This document shows, piece by piece, positions 9,389 to 18,471 of a stretch of DNA of 64,000 nt. A model generated the notes under the pieces. That model was not told the origin of the DNA. It saw only the letters and a list, made by a program, of their open reading frames with translations, and did not search any database. The position numbers and the translations under genes are program-made. Source of the stretch: Trueperella pyogenes (GTDB lineage: Bacteria > Actinomycetota > Actinomycetes > Actinomycetales > Actinomycetaceae); the NCBI RefSeq assembly GCF_001070855.1, contig NZ_JVLH01000014.1, positions 62,001 to 126,000 of the forward strand, written 5' to 3'. The number at the start of each line of letters is the position of its first letter. Position 1 is the first letter of the stretch.

Positions 9389-9593
9389 CTTCCCGCGCGT
9401 GTCTATGTTGTCAGCTCGCTGGAATTAAGCGTGAGGCGATAGACACCGCATCCAGCTTTCCAAGAAGGGCCAAAATAGCGTAGGCTCGACCCTTGGACGT
9501 GTCTTTGGGGGCAGTATGCCTGTTTCCAAGGGCGATCCCGAACGGTCTCAGGCCGTTCGAATCCGAAAAAGTAGTAGAGGATAGACGGAGGAT

Positions 9594-9815
9594 ATGGCGA
9601 AGAAGGACGGCGTCATCGAAATCGAAGGCACGGTTATCGAAGCCTTGCCGAATGCGATGTTCCGCGTGGAATTGAGCAATGGACACATCGTGCTTGGCCA
9701 CATTGCCGGCAAGATGCGTCAGCACTACATCCGCATTCTGCCCGAGGACCGAGTGGTCGTCGAGCTGAGCCCTTACGACCTCTCCCGAGGCCGCATCGTC
9801 TACCGCTACAAGTGA
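9594..9815 (+). CDS. infA: Translation initiation factor IF-1
   Basis: A 73-residue OB-fold protein: [23 protein letters not shown] in pieces, [20 protein letters not shown] and the ending [11 protein letters not shown] are near-invariant for IF-1. GGAGG lies just upstream of ATG. The 205-base gap after map contains a small hairpin (CGAACGG/CCGTTCG, about 9539-9559) and probably the infA promoter; infA-rpmJ-rpsM-rpsK-rpoA-rplQ then run together. Confidence 0.97.
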   Translation: MAKKDGVIEIEGTVIEALPNAMFRVELSNGHIVLGHIAGKMRQHYIRILPEDRVVVELSPYDLSRGRIVYRYK

Positions 9816-9858
9816 ACACACCGACACAAGCTACCTGCGGGTAGCGGAGGTACACACC

Positions 9859-9972
9859 ATGAAGGTCAAGCCGAGTGTCAAGAAGATCTGTGACAAGTGC
9901 AAGGTGATTCGTCGCCACGGCAACGTCATGGTCATCTGTGACAACCCCAGGCACAAGCAGCGCCAGGGCTGA
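9859..9972 (+). CDS. rpmJ: 50S ribosomal protein L36 (zinc-binding form)
   Basis: A 37-residue product starting [15 protein letters not shown] and ending NPRHKQRQG. Cys11, Cys14, Cys27 and a following His form the zinc site, so this is the C+ form. GCGGAGG precedes the ATG. It occupies the standard place between infA and rpsM. Confidence 0.96.
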   Translation: MKVKPSVKKICDKCKVIRRHGNVMVICDNPRHKQRQG

Positions 9973-10113
9973 ACCCTCGCTGTGATAACGCCGGAGTAAT
10001 CCGGCAGCATCATTCCACACGCGCTTGCGCGACCCTCGGTTCGGAGGCCGGGGCCGGGTGGCTCACCCGGGAGGAGTGGTGACGACCTCCGATAAACAAT
10101 TTGGAGCATAAAC

Positions 10114-10488
10114 ATGGCACGTATTGCCGGCGTCGACCTCCCTCGCGAAAAGCGTATGGAGATCGCGCTCACGTACATTTATGGAGTTGGACGCACCCGC
10201 GCCAAGGAGACCCTCGAGGCCACCGGCGTGAGCCCCGATCTTCGCGTGAAGGATGCCACCGAGGAAGACCTCGTCAAGCTTCGCGAATACATCGAGAACA
10301 CCTTTAAGGTGGAAGGCGATTTGCGTCGTGAGGTCCAGGCAGACATCCGTCGCAAGATTGAGATCGGATCCTACCAGGGACTTCGTCACCGTCGTGGCCT
10401 GCCGGTCCACGGTCAGCGCACCAAGACCAATGCGCGTACCCGTAAGGGCCCCAAGCGCACCGTTGCAGGTAAGAAGAAGGCCAAGTAA
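10114..10488 (+). CDS. rpsM: 30S ribosomal protein S13
   Basis: S13 forms the head bridge to the large subunit. The 124-residue product starts [20 protein letters not shown], has [17 protein letters not shown] and ends in a basic tail after [22 protein letters not shown] (given in parts). Length is typical. A 141-base gap with GC-rich inverted sequence separates it from rpmJ. TTTGGAG lies upstream of its ATG. Confidence 0.97.
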   Translation: MARIAGVDLPREKRMEIALTYIYGVGRTRAKETLEATGVSPDLRVKDATEEDLVKLREYIENTFKVEGDLRREVQADIRRKIEIGSYQGLRHRRGLPVHGQRTKTNARTRKGPKRTVAGKKKAK

Positions 10489-10543
10489 GGCCGCTAAGTC
10501 CAGCGTGGACTTTTAACACACGACTTCGAAGGAACTGAAACAC

Positions 10544-10951
10544 ATGGCTGCAAAGACCACTCGTTCCGGCGCGGGACGCAAGCCGCGCCGCAGGATTTCA
10601 AAGAACGTCACTCACGGACACGCGTACATCAAGTCGACGTTCAACAACACTATCGTTTCCATTACCGACCCTACCGGTGCGGTGATCTCCTGGGCCTCCT
10701 CCGGCCAGGTGGGCTTCAAGGGTTCGCGTAAGTCGACCCCCTTCGCTGCTCAGCTTGCTGCCGAGGCCGCCGCGCGTCGCGCACAGGAACACGGCATGAA
10801 GAAGGTCGACGTCTTCGTGAAGGGTCCCGGCTCCGGCCGTGAGACCGCGATCCGTTCGCTTCAGGCTGCTGGCCTGGAGGTCGGCTCGATCCAGGACGTG
10901 ACGCCCCAGGCATTCAACGGCGCTCGTCCCCCGAAGCGTCGTCGCGTCTGA
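10544..10951 (+). CDS. rpsK: 30S ribosomal protein S11
   Basis: S11 lines the platform near the Shine-Dalgarno helix. The 135-residue product has [33 protein letters not shown] and the C-terminal [18 protein letters not shown], all diagnostic. In many actinobacteria rpsD follows here; in this window the next gene is rpoA, 150 bases on. Confidence 0.97.
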   Translation: MAAKTTRSGAGRKPRRRISKNVTHGHAYIKSTFNNTIVSITDPTGAVISWASSGQVGFKGSRKSTPFAAQLAAEAAARRAQEHGMKKVDVFVKGPGSGRETAIRSLQAAGLEVGSIQDVTPQAFNGARPPKRRRV

Positions 10952-11101
10952 GCCCCGGAGGGTGGAGATCCCACGGAAATCCACCCCCCACGTCTGGGCG
11001 GGATCACACAAGAATACGTGGCCTCGTCCTTACCTTTTCCCCGCAATGCGGGACCCCGATCCGGCGTCATATGGCGGGCGCCGGGAAGAAAGGACTAAGA
11101 C

Positions 11102-12100
11102 GTGCTCATTGCAGAGCGACCCATCCTGACCGAAGAGAAGGTCAGCGAACTGCGCTCCCGTTTCATCCTGGAGCCCCTCGAGCCCGGTTTCGGCTACACG
11201 CTGGGTAACTCCCTGCGCCGAACCCTGCTCTCGTCGATCCCCGGCGCTGCCGTGACCTCCATCCGCATTGATGGTGTGCCTCACGAGTTCCGGACGATCG
11301 AGGGTGTGAAGGAAGACGTTGCCGAGATCATCCTGAACATCAAGCAGATCGTTCTCTCCTCCGAGAACGACGAGCCTGTTGTCATGTACCTGCGTAAGGC
11401 AGGCCCGGGAGAGGTCGTCGCAGGGGATATCACCCCTCCGGCCGGCGTCGAGATTCACAACCCCGATCTGCATCTGGCGACCCTCAATGACAAGGGCAAG
11501 CTTGAGATCGAGCTGACCGTCGAGCGTGGCCGCGGCTACGTGTCGGCTGCTCAGAACAAGGATCCCCAGGCTGAAATTTCCCGCATCCCGATCGATTCGA
11601 TCTACTCTCCCGTTGTCAAGGTGACCTACAAGGTTGAGGCAACTCGTGTTGAGCAGCGCACCGACTTCGATCGCCTGATCATCGACGTTGAGACCAAGCC
11701 GGCAATCACCCCGCGTGACGCCGTTGCCTCCGCTGGCAAGACCTTGGTTGAGCTCTTTGGTTTGATGCGTGAACTGAACGAGGAAGCCGAAGGCATTGAA
11801 GTCGGTCCCTCGACCACGGATGCCACCCTCGCTGCCGACCTCGCGCTGCCCATTGAGAACCTCGGCCTTCAGTCGCGTTCCTACAACGCACTGCGTCGTC
11901 GCGGAATTCTCACTGTTGGCGAGCTCGTGGCTCACTCCGAGGCGGATCTGCTTGACATTCGCAACTTCGGTACGAAGTCGATTGAAGAAATCAAGGAAGC
12001 TCTTGCAACCCTTGGGATGACCCTGAAGGATTCTGTCCTGCCCTCCGGTGAGGCCAGCGAATCCGGTTCCATCCACTTCAGCGACGATCAGTCCATCTGA
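11102..12100 (+). CDS. rpoA: RNA polymerase alpha subunit
   Basis: The 332-residue product has the N-terminal assembly domain ([28 protein letters not shown] in parts, about residues 25-50) and the C-terminal domain ([23 protein letters not shown] and [13 protein letters not shown], about 255-310) that binds UP elements and activators. Start is GTG, preceded by GAAAGGA. Final residues are Ser/Glu-rich. It lies in the alpha operon between rpsK and rplQ. Confidence 0.97.
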   Translation: MLIAERPILTEEKVSELRSRFILEPLEPGFGYTLGNSLRRTLLSSIPGAAVTSIRIDGVPHEFRTIEGVKEDVAEIILNIKQIVLSSENDEPVVMYLRKAGPGEVVAGDITPPAGVEIHNPDLHLATLNDKGKLEIELTVERGRGYVSAAQNKDPQAEISRIPIDSIYSPVVKVTYKVEATRVEQRTDFDRLIIDVETKPAITPRDAVASAGKTLVELFGLMRELNEEAEGIEVGPSTTDATLAADLALPIENLGLQSRSYNALRRRGILTVGELVAHSEADLLDIRNFGTKSIEEIKEALATLGMTLKDSVLPSGEASESGSIHFSDDQSI

Positions 12101-12141
12101 CATGCTGCGTCCGATGGACGCATAAATTCCTAGGAGACAAA

Positions 12142-12723
12142 ATGCCCACCCCCAAGAAGGGTGCTCGTCTGGGCGGAAGCCCGGCACACCAGAAGCTGAT
12201 CCTCAAGAACCTTGCGACTCAGCTCATTGAACACCGCTCGCTCACCACGACCGAGGCCAAGGCTAAGGCCCTGCGCCCCTTCGTTGAGAAGCTTGTGACC
12301 AAGGCAAAGCGTGGCGACATGCACGCTCGCCGTACCGTGGCTCGCGTCATCACCGACAAGAACGCCCTGTACACCCTGTTCGACGTTATTGCTCCCGCGC
12401 TTGATCCCGAGCGTCAGGGCGGCTACACCCGCCTCACCCGCGTGGGTAACCGCAAGGGCGACAATGCTCCTCTGATGCAGATTGAGTTCTGCATGGAGGC
12501 CGTCGAGAAGAAGGCAGTCGTGAAGTCTGCTGAGAAGACCGCCGAAAAGGCCGCTGCAGCCGAGGTTGCAGCAGAGGCTGAGGAAGCTGCAGAGGCCGCT
12601 TCCGAGCGCGCCGAAGAGGCTCGCGAAGAGGGCGATCTTGCCATGGCTAACGAGGCTGAAGAAATTGCAGCCGAGGCCGGCGAAGAGGCTGACGCCGCTG
12701 AGCAGGTCGAAGAAGAGAAGTGA
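12142..12723 (+). CDS. rplQ: 50S ribosomal protein L17 with Ala/Glu-rich tail
   Basis: L17 sits near the exit tunnel. The first 120 residues are normal ([56 protein letters not shown]). From about residue 125 to 193 there is a low-complexity Ala/Glu helical tail, unlike the 120-127-residue E. coli form, though acidic extensions on L17 are known in actinobacteria. It ends the alpha operon before a strong terminator. Confidence 0.96.
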   Translation: MPTPKKGARLGGSPAHQKLILKNLATQLIEHRSLTTTEAKAKALRPFVEKLVTKAKRGDMHARRTVARVITDKNALYTLFDVIAPALDPERQGGYTRLTRVGNRKGDNAPLMQIEFCMEAVEKKAVVKSAEKTAEKAAAAEVAAEAEEAAEAASERAEEAREEGDLAMANEAEEIAAEAGEEADAAEQVEEEK

Positions 12724-12748
12724 TCTCTTTCGCGTAAGCGACTTTATA

Positions 12749-12781
12749 GGGGCCGGTACCACCCGTGGTACCGGCCCCTTC
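12749..12781 (+). terminator. Terminator of the ribosomal operon
   Basis: GGGGCCGGTACCA (12749-12761) pairs perfectly with TGGTACCGGCCCC (12766-12778) around a four-base loop, followed by TTCGTCGT. A long GC-rich stem with only a weak T-run. Placed right after rplQ, it is the obvious end of the spc/alpha transcript. Confidence 0.75.
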
Positions 12782-12842
12782 GTCGTGCCGATCCTAGCCT
12801 TCATATTTCTTGTCTTTTCAGGATGAAAGCCACCGGTGGCTG

Positions 12843-12848
12843 TAGCCT
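12843..12848 (+). promoter_or_regulatory. Leaderless -10 element of the ROK kinase gene
   Basis: TAGCCT lies at -12 to -7 relative to the A of the ATG at 12855, which would place the transcription start on the start codon. No Shine-Dalgarno sequence is visible. Leaderless transcripts are well known in actinobacteria; here it is inferred from spacing only. Confidence 0.5.
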
Positions 12849-12854
12849 GTAACT

Positions 12855-13604
12855 ATGACTCGCGAGATGACACTGGCAGTGGATTGCGGCGGTGGCGGAA
12901 TTAAAGCTTCCGTCCTTGATGGGCAGGGAACAATGGTTGCCCCGCCAAAACGGACGCCTACTCCCTACCCGCTTCCTCCTGAATTGTTGGTTCAGACGAT
13001 TATCGATCTTGCCGCTCAGCTTCCAGAAGCTCATCGCGTGACCGTTGGGATGCCGGGAATGATTCGTCATGGGGTTGTTATTGCAACCCCGCACTACATT
13101 ACGAAGGACGGGCCGCGCTCACGTGTTCTTCCCGAGCTCGTTGAGAAGTGGGATCACTTTGATATGGGGCAGGCGGTTGAGAGTGCTCTTGGCATTCCGA
13201 CCAAGGTTCTCAATGACGCTGAAGTTGCCGGAGCCGGTGTGATCACCGGACGTGGTCTAGAAATGATCATCACGCTGGGTACGGGGCTTGGAAACGCGGT
13301 CTTCGATGGTGGGCAGCTTTCGCCACACGTTGAGGTCTCACAGGGGCCGATTCGATGGGGTCTCACCTACGACGATTACATCGGCGAGCATGAGCGACTT
13401 CGCCTGGGAGACGTTCATTGGTCTCGCCGCGTTCGCCGAGTCGTGGATGGTCTGCGCCCCATGTACATGTGGGATCGTCTGTATTTGGGTGGAGGCAATT
13501 CAAAACGAATTGTCCCAACCTACCGTGACCGTCTTGGTGAGGATGTCATCATCGTCCCCAATGATGCTGGCATTATCGGAGGCGTGCGCTCATGGGAGCT
13601 CTAA
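12855..13604 (+). CDS. ppgK: ROK-family kinase, polyphosphate glucokinase-like
   Basis: Likely phosphorylates glucose with polyphosphate and/or ATP. The 249-residue product has the phosphate-1 motif AVDCGGGGIKAS near the N-terminus, the catalytic-Asp motif LNDAEVAG at about residue 117, TLGTGLGNAVF (phosphate 2) and YLGGGNSKRI near the end. It lacks the ROK zinc-Cys motif, as PpgK proteins do, and the length fits PpgK (about 250-270). It seems leaderless and overlaps truA by 13 bases, so the two are cotranscribed. Substrate and phosphate donor cannot be proved from sequence. Confidence 0.75.
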   Translation: MTREMTLAVDCGGGGIKASVLDGQGTMVAPPKRTPTPYPLPPELLVQTIIDLAAQLPEAHRVTVGMPGMIRHGVVIATPHYITKDGPRSRVLPELVEKWDHFDMGQAVESALGIPTKVLNDAEVAGAGVITGRGLEMIITLGTGLGNAVFDGGQLSPHVEVSQGPIRWGLTYDDYIGEHERLRLGDVHWSRRVRRVVDGLRPMYMWDRLYLGGGNSKRIVPTYRDRLGEDVIIVPNDAGIIGGVRSWEL

Positions 13605-14578
13605 GTACTTCCCAGCTGCGGATCCGTCTGGATCTTGCCTACGATGGCACTTTCTTCCACGGATGGGCTGCGCAAGATGGCCTTCGCACTGTTCAGGGCG
13701 TTCTGACCCAAGCACTTTCGACGATTTTGCGCCGTCCTGTGATCCTGACTGTCGCTGGACGAACTGATGCCGGAGTTCATGCGCGTCATCAAGTTGCCCA
13801 TTTTGATTGCGCTTTGGACGCATTCCAGTCTTTGGTGCGAGAATCCGATCGCCCCGAAGACGAAGAAGAACTCAACCAGGCCTGCTATCGCGCCCTGTTA
13901 CGCCGGGTGAACTCGCTTCTTGGCCGCGAATACATCGAATATATGGCGACAACAGGTGTCAAAGTGCCTCGAGGGACTGCTGATGCCCGCCTGTCGGAAG
14001 TAAAGGTGGTGCCCGCGGACTTCGACGCGCGTTTCGCAGCGCTTGAGCGCTCCTATACCTATCGCCTCGTCCCTGAGGGGCAACTTCCTTTGGCGCGGCG
14101 CTGGGATGTATACGAGGTCAGTCAGCCCCTTGACATCGAGGCGATGAACCGAGCAGCGCAGCCTCTTCTGGGCGAGCACGAATTCCTTGCCTTCTGCCGC
14201 CCGCGTGAGGGGGCAACGACAATCCGCGAACTGCGTGAGTTGCGCATTGTTCCCGAGGCCGGGGGGACCGGGGTGCTCGAGTGCCACGTGCGCGCTGATG
14301 CCTTCTGCCATTCCATGGTTCGTTCCCTTGTTGGCGCTCTAATTGAGGTCGGTAGGGGAGCGCGCGAGGAAAGCTGGCCCGCGCAGCTGCTTGAGAAGGC
14401 CTCGCGCCAGGAGGCGGCACCGATTGCCCCAGCGCATGGGCTGACCCTGGAATCCGTGAGTTATCCCGACGAGACCGAGTGGAGCGATCAGGTCCACCGG
14501 GCACGTCGTATGCGTGGTTTTGCCTTTAACGGAAGCCTTGAAGAATGGGCCATGGGCGGCAATTGCTGCGCTGGTTGA
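13592..14578 (+). CDS. truA: tRNA pseudouridine(38-40) synthase TruA
   Basis: Makes pseudouridine in the tRNA anticodon arm. LAYDGTFFHGWAAQDGLRTVQG at the N-terminus (in parts), the catalytic Asp in AGRTDAGVHARHQVAHFD, and AFCHSMVRSLVGALIEVGRG near residue 235-255 are diagnostic. At 328 residues it is longer than E. coli TruA (270), mainly from a charged insertion around residue 80-100 (ESDRPEDEEELNQ). The start lies inside the end of the ROK kinase gene. Confidence 0.94.
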   Translation: MGALSTSQLRIRLDLAYDGTFFHGWAAQDGLRTVQGVLTQALSTILRRPVILTVAGRTDAGVHARHQVAHFDCALDAFQSLVRESDRPEDEEELNQACYRALLRRVNSLLGREYIEYMATTGVKVPRGTADARLSEVKVVPADFDARFAALERSYTYRLVPEGQLPLARRWDVYEVSQPLDIEAMNRAAQPLLGEHEFLAFCRPREGATTIRELRELRIVPEAGGTGVLECHVRADAFCHSMVRSLVGALIEVGRGAREESWPAQLLEKASRQEAAPIAPAHGLTLESVSYPDETEWSDQVHRARRMRGFAFNGSLEEWAMGGNCCAG

Positions 14579-14803
14579 TTCAGAAACGATATGAGGAATA
14601 AGCCACACTCTGGTCTGTGCTTTGACCCCGCTGCCTTTTGGCGCATAAACTAACAGGTGCTGTGTGTCAGCTGGACCTCTGGTGCCTTCCCACTCGCCGG
14701 AGAAGAAATTCGGCTGATGCCTCGCGGAACCGTTTCATAGCGGGCCGGTGCGTCGAATACTCGATGCTAGGCCCCATGACAGAAAGAATTGAAGGTTACG
14801 CCC

Positions 14804-15247
14804 GTGCGCACCTATTCACCTAAGCCGGCGGATGCCGACAAGCAGTGGTACGTCATCGACGCCACTGACGTCGTCCTCGGTCGCCTGGCGGCTCAAGTTG
14901 CCGCTATCCTTCGTGGGAAGCACAAGCCGACGTTTGCCCCTCACCTCGATATGGGCGATTACGTCATCATCATTAATGCGGACAAGGTTGCCCTCACCGG
15001 TAAGAAGCTTGACCAGAAGATGGCCTACCGCCACTCCGGTCGCCCCGGTGGTCTGAGCGCAACACGCTATCGCGATCTCATGGCTGAGCGTCCTGAACGC
15101 GCAGTCGAGAAGGCAGTCCGCGGCATGCTTCCTCACACCAGCCTCGGCCGCGCGCAGTTCAAGAAGCTGCACGTTTACGCCGGAGCTGAGCACCCGCACA
15201 TCGGCCAGCAGCCGATTCCCTACGAAATCACCCAGGTCGCCCAGTGA
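14804..15247 (+). CDS. rplM: 50S ribosomal protein L13
   Basis: L13 is an early assembly protein. The product has [31 protein letters not shown] and the [18 protein letters not shown] signature. I chose GTG 14804 (protein [10 protein letters not shown]...) because it gives the usual 147 residues and follows GAAGG at good spacing. An in-frame TTG at 14789 would add five residues. The 225 bases after truA, with no recognisable gene, probably hold the promoter and leader of rplM-rpsI. Confidence 0.95.
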   Translation: MRTYSPKPADADKQWYVIDATDVVLGRLAAQVAAILRGKHKPTFAPHLDMGDYVIIINADKVALTGKKLDQKMAYRHSGRPGGLSATRYRDLMAERPERAVEKAVRGMLPHTSLGRAQFKKLHVYAGAEHPHIGQQPIPYEITQVAQ

Positions 15248-15291
15248 GCGCGTCGCGCTTCTGAGCCCAACGAACTGCACTGAGGAGAACT

Positions 15292-15783
15292 GTGGCTGAG
15301 ACCACCGAGATTCTTGAGCTGGATGAGGAAGTTGTCCCCAGCTCCTACACCACAGAGACTGAGTCAGCACCTGCTGGTGCTGGTCAGTCCATCACCGCGC
15401 CCGGCGCGGGCCTTGGCCGCCGTAAGGAAGCCGTTGCCCGTGTTCGCCTAGTTCCCGGCAACGGCCAGTGGACCATTAACGGACGCACTCTTGAAGATTA
15501 CTTCCCGAACAAGCTGCACCAGCAGCTCGTGAAGTCCCCCTTCACCCTGCTTGATATCGACGGTCGCTTCGATGTGATCGCTCGTATCAATGGTGGCGGC
15601 ATCTCCGGCCAGGCCGGCGCGCTGCGCCTGGGCATCTCTCGCGCACTGAACGAGATCGATCGTGACGCGAACCGCCCCGCACTGAAGAAGGCTGGCTTCC
15701 TGACCCGCGACGCCCGCGCTGTTGAGCGTAAGAAGGCAGGCCTCAAGAAGGCACGCAAGGCTTCGCAGTTCTCGAAGCGCTGA
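15292..15783 (+). CDS. rpsI: 30S ribosomal protein S9
   Basis: S9 reaches into the P site with its C-terminal tail. The conserved core starts near residue 45 ([14 protein letters not shown]), includes [19 protein letters not shown] and ends [11 protein letters not shown]. An acidic 40-residue N-terminal extension precedes it, as in other actinobacteria, giving 163 residues. Start GTG with GAGGAG upstream. Follows rplM by 44 bases. Confidence 0.96.
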   Translation: MAETTEILELDEEVVPSSYTTETESAPAGAGQSITAPGAGLGRRKEAVARVRLVPGNGQWTINGRTLEDYFPNKLHQQLVKSPFTLLDIDGRFDVIARINGGGISGQAGALRLGISRALNEIDRDANRPALKKAGFLTRDARAVERKKAGLKKARKASQFSKR

Positions 15784-15804
15784 TCTTCGCCTTTACTTCA
15801 AGGT

Positions 15805-15838
15805 GTGGCCCCAATCGGAAGGTTGGGGCCACATTTTT
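15805..15838 (+). terminator. Rho-independent terminator after rpsI
   Basis: GTGGCCCCAA (15805-15814) pairs with TTGGGGCCAC (15823-15832) around an eight-base loop and is followed by ATTTTT. It ends the rplM-rpsI transcript. Confidence 0.85.
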
Positions 15839-15959
15839 GTAGTTGAAATGCCTAGTTCTCTGCTTGCTTTCCTGCAATGTTGGTTGCTGGTCAATCGATT
15901 GAGTGAACAGTGAGCAGCTAGAATAGCGGTGGATTAATTTTCGAGCGGGAGGTACCCCG

Positions 15960-17309
15960 ATGGCCAGGTTGTTCGGAACAGATGGCGTGCGTGGACTTGC
16001 AAATGTCGACTTGACTGCGCCACTTGCCTTGGAACTGGGTGAAGCGGCAGCACGCCTGACGATTCAGGGACGCCCGGCCTCGGGACATAAGCCAAAAGCG
16101 ATCATTGGCCGCGATACGCGTATCTCCGGCGAGTTCCTCGACCATGCCCTGGCGGCGGGTTTGGCGAGCGCGGGAATGGACGTTGTCCGCGTTGGTGTCG
16201 TCACCACTCCGACTGTTGCCCACCTGACGGCCTCGTCCTCAGTCGATCTGGGCGTCATGATCTCCGCTTCGCACAACCCTATGCCCGACAACGGCATCAA
16301 GTTCTTCGCGCACGGCGGCTACAAGCTCCCTGACCAAGTCGAGGACCAAATTCAAGAGCTCCTCAATACTCCTTGGGATCGTCCCACTGGCGCCGCCGTT
16401 GGTGAGGTCGAATATGACGATGACTGGGCGGAAAAGTCCTACATTGAGCACCTCATGACCTCGCTGGGAACAGACCTACACGGCTTACGTATTGCGGTTG
16501 ACTGTGCAAACGGTGGTGCGTCTTTCCTCGCCCCCGAAGCTTTCCGTCAGGCTGGTGCTGACGCGGTCGTGATTAATGCTGCCCCCGATGGCCGCAATAT
16601 CAATGACAAGGCCGGCTCAACGCACCCCGAGCAGCTTCAGGCGCTGACCGTTGCCTCCGAGGCCGATTTCGGCGTTGCCTACGATGGCGATGCTGACCGT
16701 TGTCTTGCGGTTGACCGCCATGGAAATCTCGTTGATGGTGACAAGATCATGGGCGCCCTGGCTGTGCATATGCGCGATGAGGGCCAGCTTGCCAAGGACA
16801 CTCTGGTTGTTACGGTGATGTCGAATCTCGGCTTGATTCTTGCCATGCAGGAGGCTGGTATTCAGACGGTTCAGACCGGAGTTGGTGACCGCTACGTGCT
16901 CGAAGCGATGCTCGAGGGCGGCTACTCCTTGGGCGGCGAGCAGTCCGGGCACATCATTGCGAAGAAGTATGCGACCACCGGCGACGGTATTCTCTCCTCG
17001 CTGCTGTTGGCACGCATGGTGAAGGAATCCGGTCGAGACCTAGCCGACCTCACCAGCTTCATCAAGCGCCTCCCGCAGACCCTGATCAACGTTGGAGGAG
17101 TGGATCGTTCTCGCGCGAATACCGACCCGGTCGTGGCCGAGGCCGTTGCCGCTGCCGAGGCCGTGCTGGGTAATACCGGACGCGTGCTGCTGCGCCCCTC
17201 CGGTACCGAGCCTTTGGTTCGCGTCATGGTCGAGGCTGCGACGCAGGCGCAAGCTGATGGCGTGGCTTCGCGTTTGGCTGATGTCGTGAAGGAAAACCTG
17301 GCGCTGTGA
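15960..17309 (+). CDS. glmM: Phosphoglucosamine mutase
   Basis: Converts glucosamine-6-phosphate to glucosamine-1-phosphate for peptidoglycan precursor synthesis. The 449-residue product opens MARLFGTDGVRG, has the phosphoserine loop ISASHNPMPDNGIKFF near residue 100, the Mg-binding DGDADRC near 245 and the phosphate-binding RPSGTEPLVRVMVE at the C-terminus. GGGAGG precedes the ATG and a TAGAAT at 15919-15924 could be its -10. The order rplM-rpsI-glmM matches that known in mycobacteria. Confidence 0.97.
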   Translation: MARLFGTDGVRGLANVDLTAPLALELGEAAARLTIQGRPASGHKPKAIIGRDTRISGEFLDHALAAGLASAGMDVVRVGVVTTPTVAHLTASSSVDLGVMISASHNPMPDNGIKFFAHGGYKLPDQVEDQIQELLNTPWDRPTGAAVGEVEYDDDWAEKSYIEHLMTSLGTDLHGLRIAVDCANGGASFLAPEAFRQAGADAVVINAAPDGRNINDKAGSTHPEQLQALTVASEADFGVAYDGDADRCLAVDRHGNLVDGDKIMGALAVHMRDEGQLAKDTLVVTVMSNLGLILAMQEAGIQTVQTGVGDRYVLEAMLEGGYSLGGEQSGHIIAKKYATTGDGILSSLLLARMVKESGRDLADLTSFIKRLPQTLINVGGVDRSRANTDPVVAEAVAAAEAVLGNTGRVLLRPSGTEPLVRVMVEAATQAQADGVASRLADVVKENLAL

Positions 17310-17333
17310 GCCTCTGAGAGACGTACGCGTGTA

Positions 17334-17359
17334 GGGCGGCACCTACCGGTGCCCGCCCC
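17334..17359 (+). terminator. Hairpin after glmM
   Basis: GGGCGGCACC pairs with GGTGCCCGCCC (one bulge) around a short loop, followed by GCACGTTTA. It is the likely end of the glmM transcript and lies at the left edge of the GC-rich block. Confidence 0.5.
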
Positions 17360-17452
17360 GCACGTTTATACATCCTCGGCGTGCGAGGCCGCCTGCCGTC
17401 CTCCTGCTTGCGTCGAGGATTGTCCGATGTGTCCCTCGTGTCGGCCGGGCGA

Positions 17453-18385
17453 CTAGGGTAACGCGAATCGCGCTCGGAAAGCGGGGGAGAGCGAAAGGTA
17501 CTGATCGACGCAGGTGCGGACGGTCTCGGCATCGATGTGTGGATTCGTGAAGAACTCCTCGAGGGCCGGATTGTCGTCCTGTGTGATCGTCTCGTACGTT
17601 CCTTCCGGCGAATAGTAGAAGATGTTGCGGCTCAGAACGGCGTCCGGGTCCTGCATGATCGTGGCGATGACGGGGAGGCGGCTAAAGTCCGCGAGGGTCG
17701 TGAGCTGTTCCGAGATGTTCGCGGGGTCTGCGGGGGCGTAGCAGATCATGTGGTTCGCCGGGACCATAAAGAACAGGCCGTGCGGCGCATCAATGAGGAA
17801 ACGCGACATAAGCTCGGGCAAGTTCGCGACCTTCGCCGTGACGAACGGGGATTGCGCCGACATGCAGGTGAACGGACCGTACTGCCGGATGTGTTCGATG
17901 GGGATGTCGTCGGTGTTCGTTTGCGCGTAGTCGAAGAGCTCGTCGACGCTCATCGAGCACTGAGCCAGCTGCTCATCGATCAGCCTGAACTGGGGGGTCT
18001 CGTAGTCGAGACTGAGTGTCAGCGCGAGTCCGTCGGGGAATTTGCGGGCGTAAGAAAGGTGAGGGTGAGTGGCAGCGTTCCCATTGCAGAACAGGGTGCG
18101 TATGAGTCGACGTAGCTCGTCGGGTTTGTTCAGGATGGTTTCGCCGATGCGTGTCCGCTCGATGAGGTACGGGACCCACGGATCCATCAGATCGCGGTGT
18201 GCGTCCGGTTCCGTAGATATCAGGTTGGTCACGAGTGCGTGAATGCTGCACTTCACGGAATCGTTGAGGAGGAGGAATATCGTGCCCTCGGCTTTATTGA
18301 AGCCAACCTGAACCGTGAGGCCGGCATCTTCGAGCCTGCCTGTCAGATAGGGCAGGGCCTTATTGAATACGTATTCGGGATCCAT
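17453..18385 (-). CDS. Uncharacterised protein, DUF1444-like pattern
   Basis: 310 residues, soluble, no signal peptide or membrane segment. The middle and C-terminal halves show a pattern I associate with DUF1444-type proteins: LALTLSLDYETPQFRLIDEQL, then SVDELFDYAQTN, a predicted strand with an A-V-A-N-L-P-E-L-M segment, and a GLFFMVPANHMICYAP stretch. No catalytic motif is evident and the match is by eye, so function is unknown. It lies 86 bases downstream of the 394-residue gene on the same strand, so the two are probably one operon. The reading frame is intact although the block is GC-rich. Confidence 0.55.
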   Translation of the reverse strand: MDPEYVFNKALPYLTGRLEDAGLTVQVGFNKAEGTIFLLLNDSVKCSIHALVTNLISTEPDAHRDLMDPWVPYLIERTRIGETILNKPDELRRLIRTLFCNGNAATHPHLSYARKFPDGLALTLSLDYETPQFRLIDEQLAQCSMSVDELFDYAQTNTDDIPIEHIRQYGPFTCMSAQSPFVTAKVANLPELMSRFLIDAPHGLFFMVPANHMICYAPADPANISEQLTTLADFSRLPVIATIMQDPDAVLSRNIFYYSPEGTYETITQDDNPALEEFFTNPHIDAETVRTCVDQYLSLSPAFRARFALP

Positions 18386-18471
18386 AAGACAACTCTAGAG
18401 GGGATGCGGGCATGCGGCATCTGCGCTCGGTGCCGCGCGGGCATGTGTAAAGGTGAACTGTCGATGGATGC

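Noticed and set aside
14579-14803. Structured leader or riboswitch before rplM
   Set aside because: The 225-base gap has some complementary stretches but no pattern I can match to a known ribosomal leader, so no RNA feature was called.
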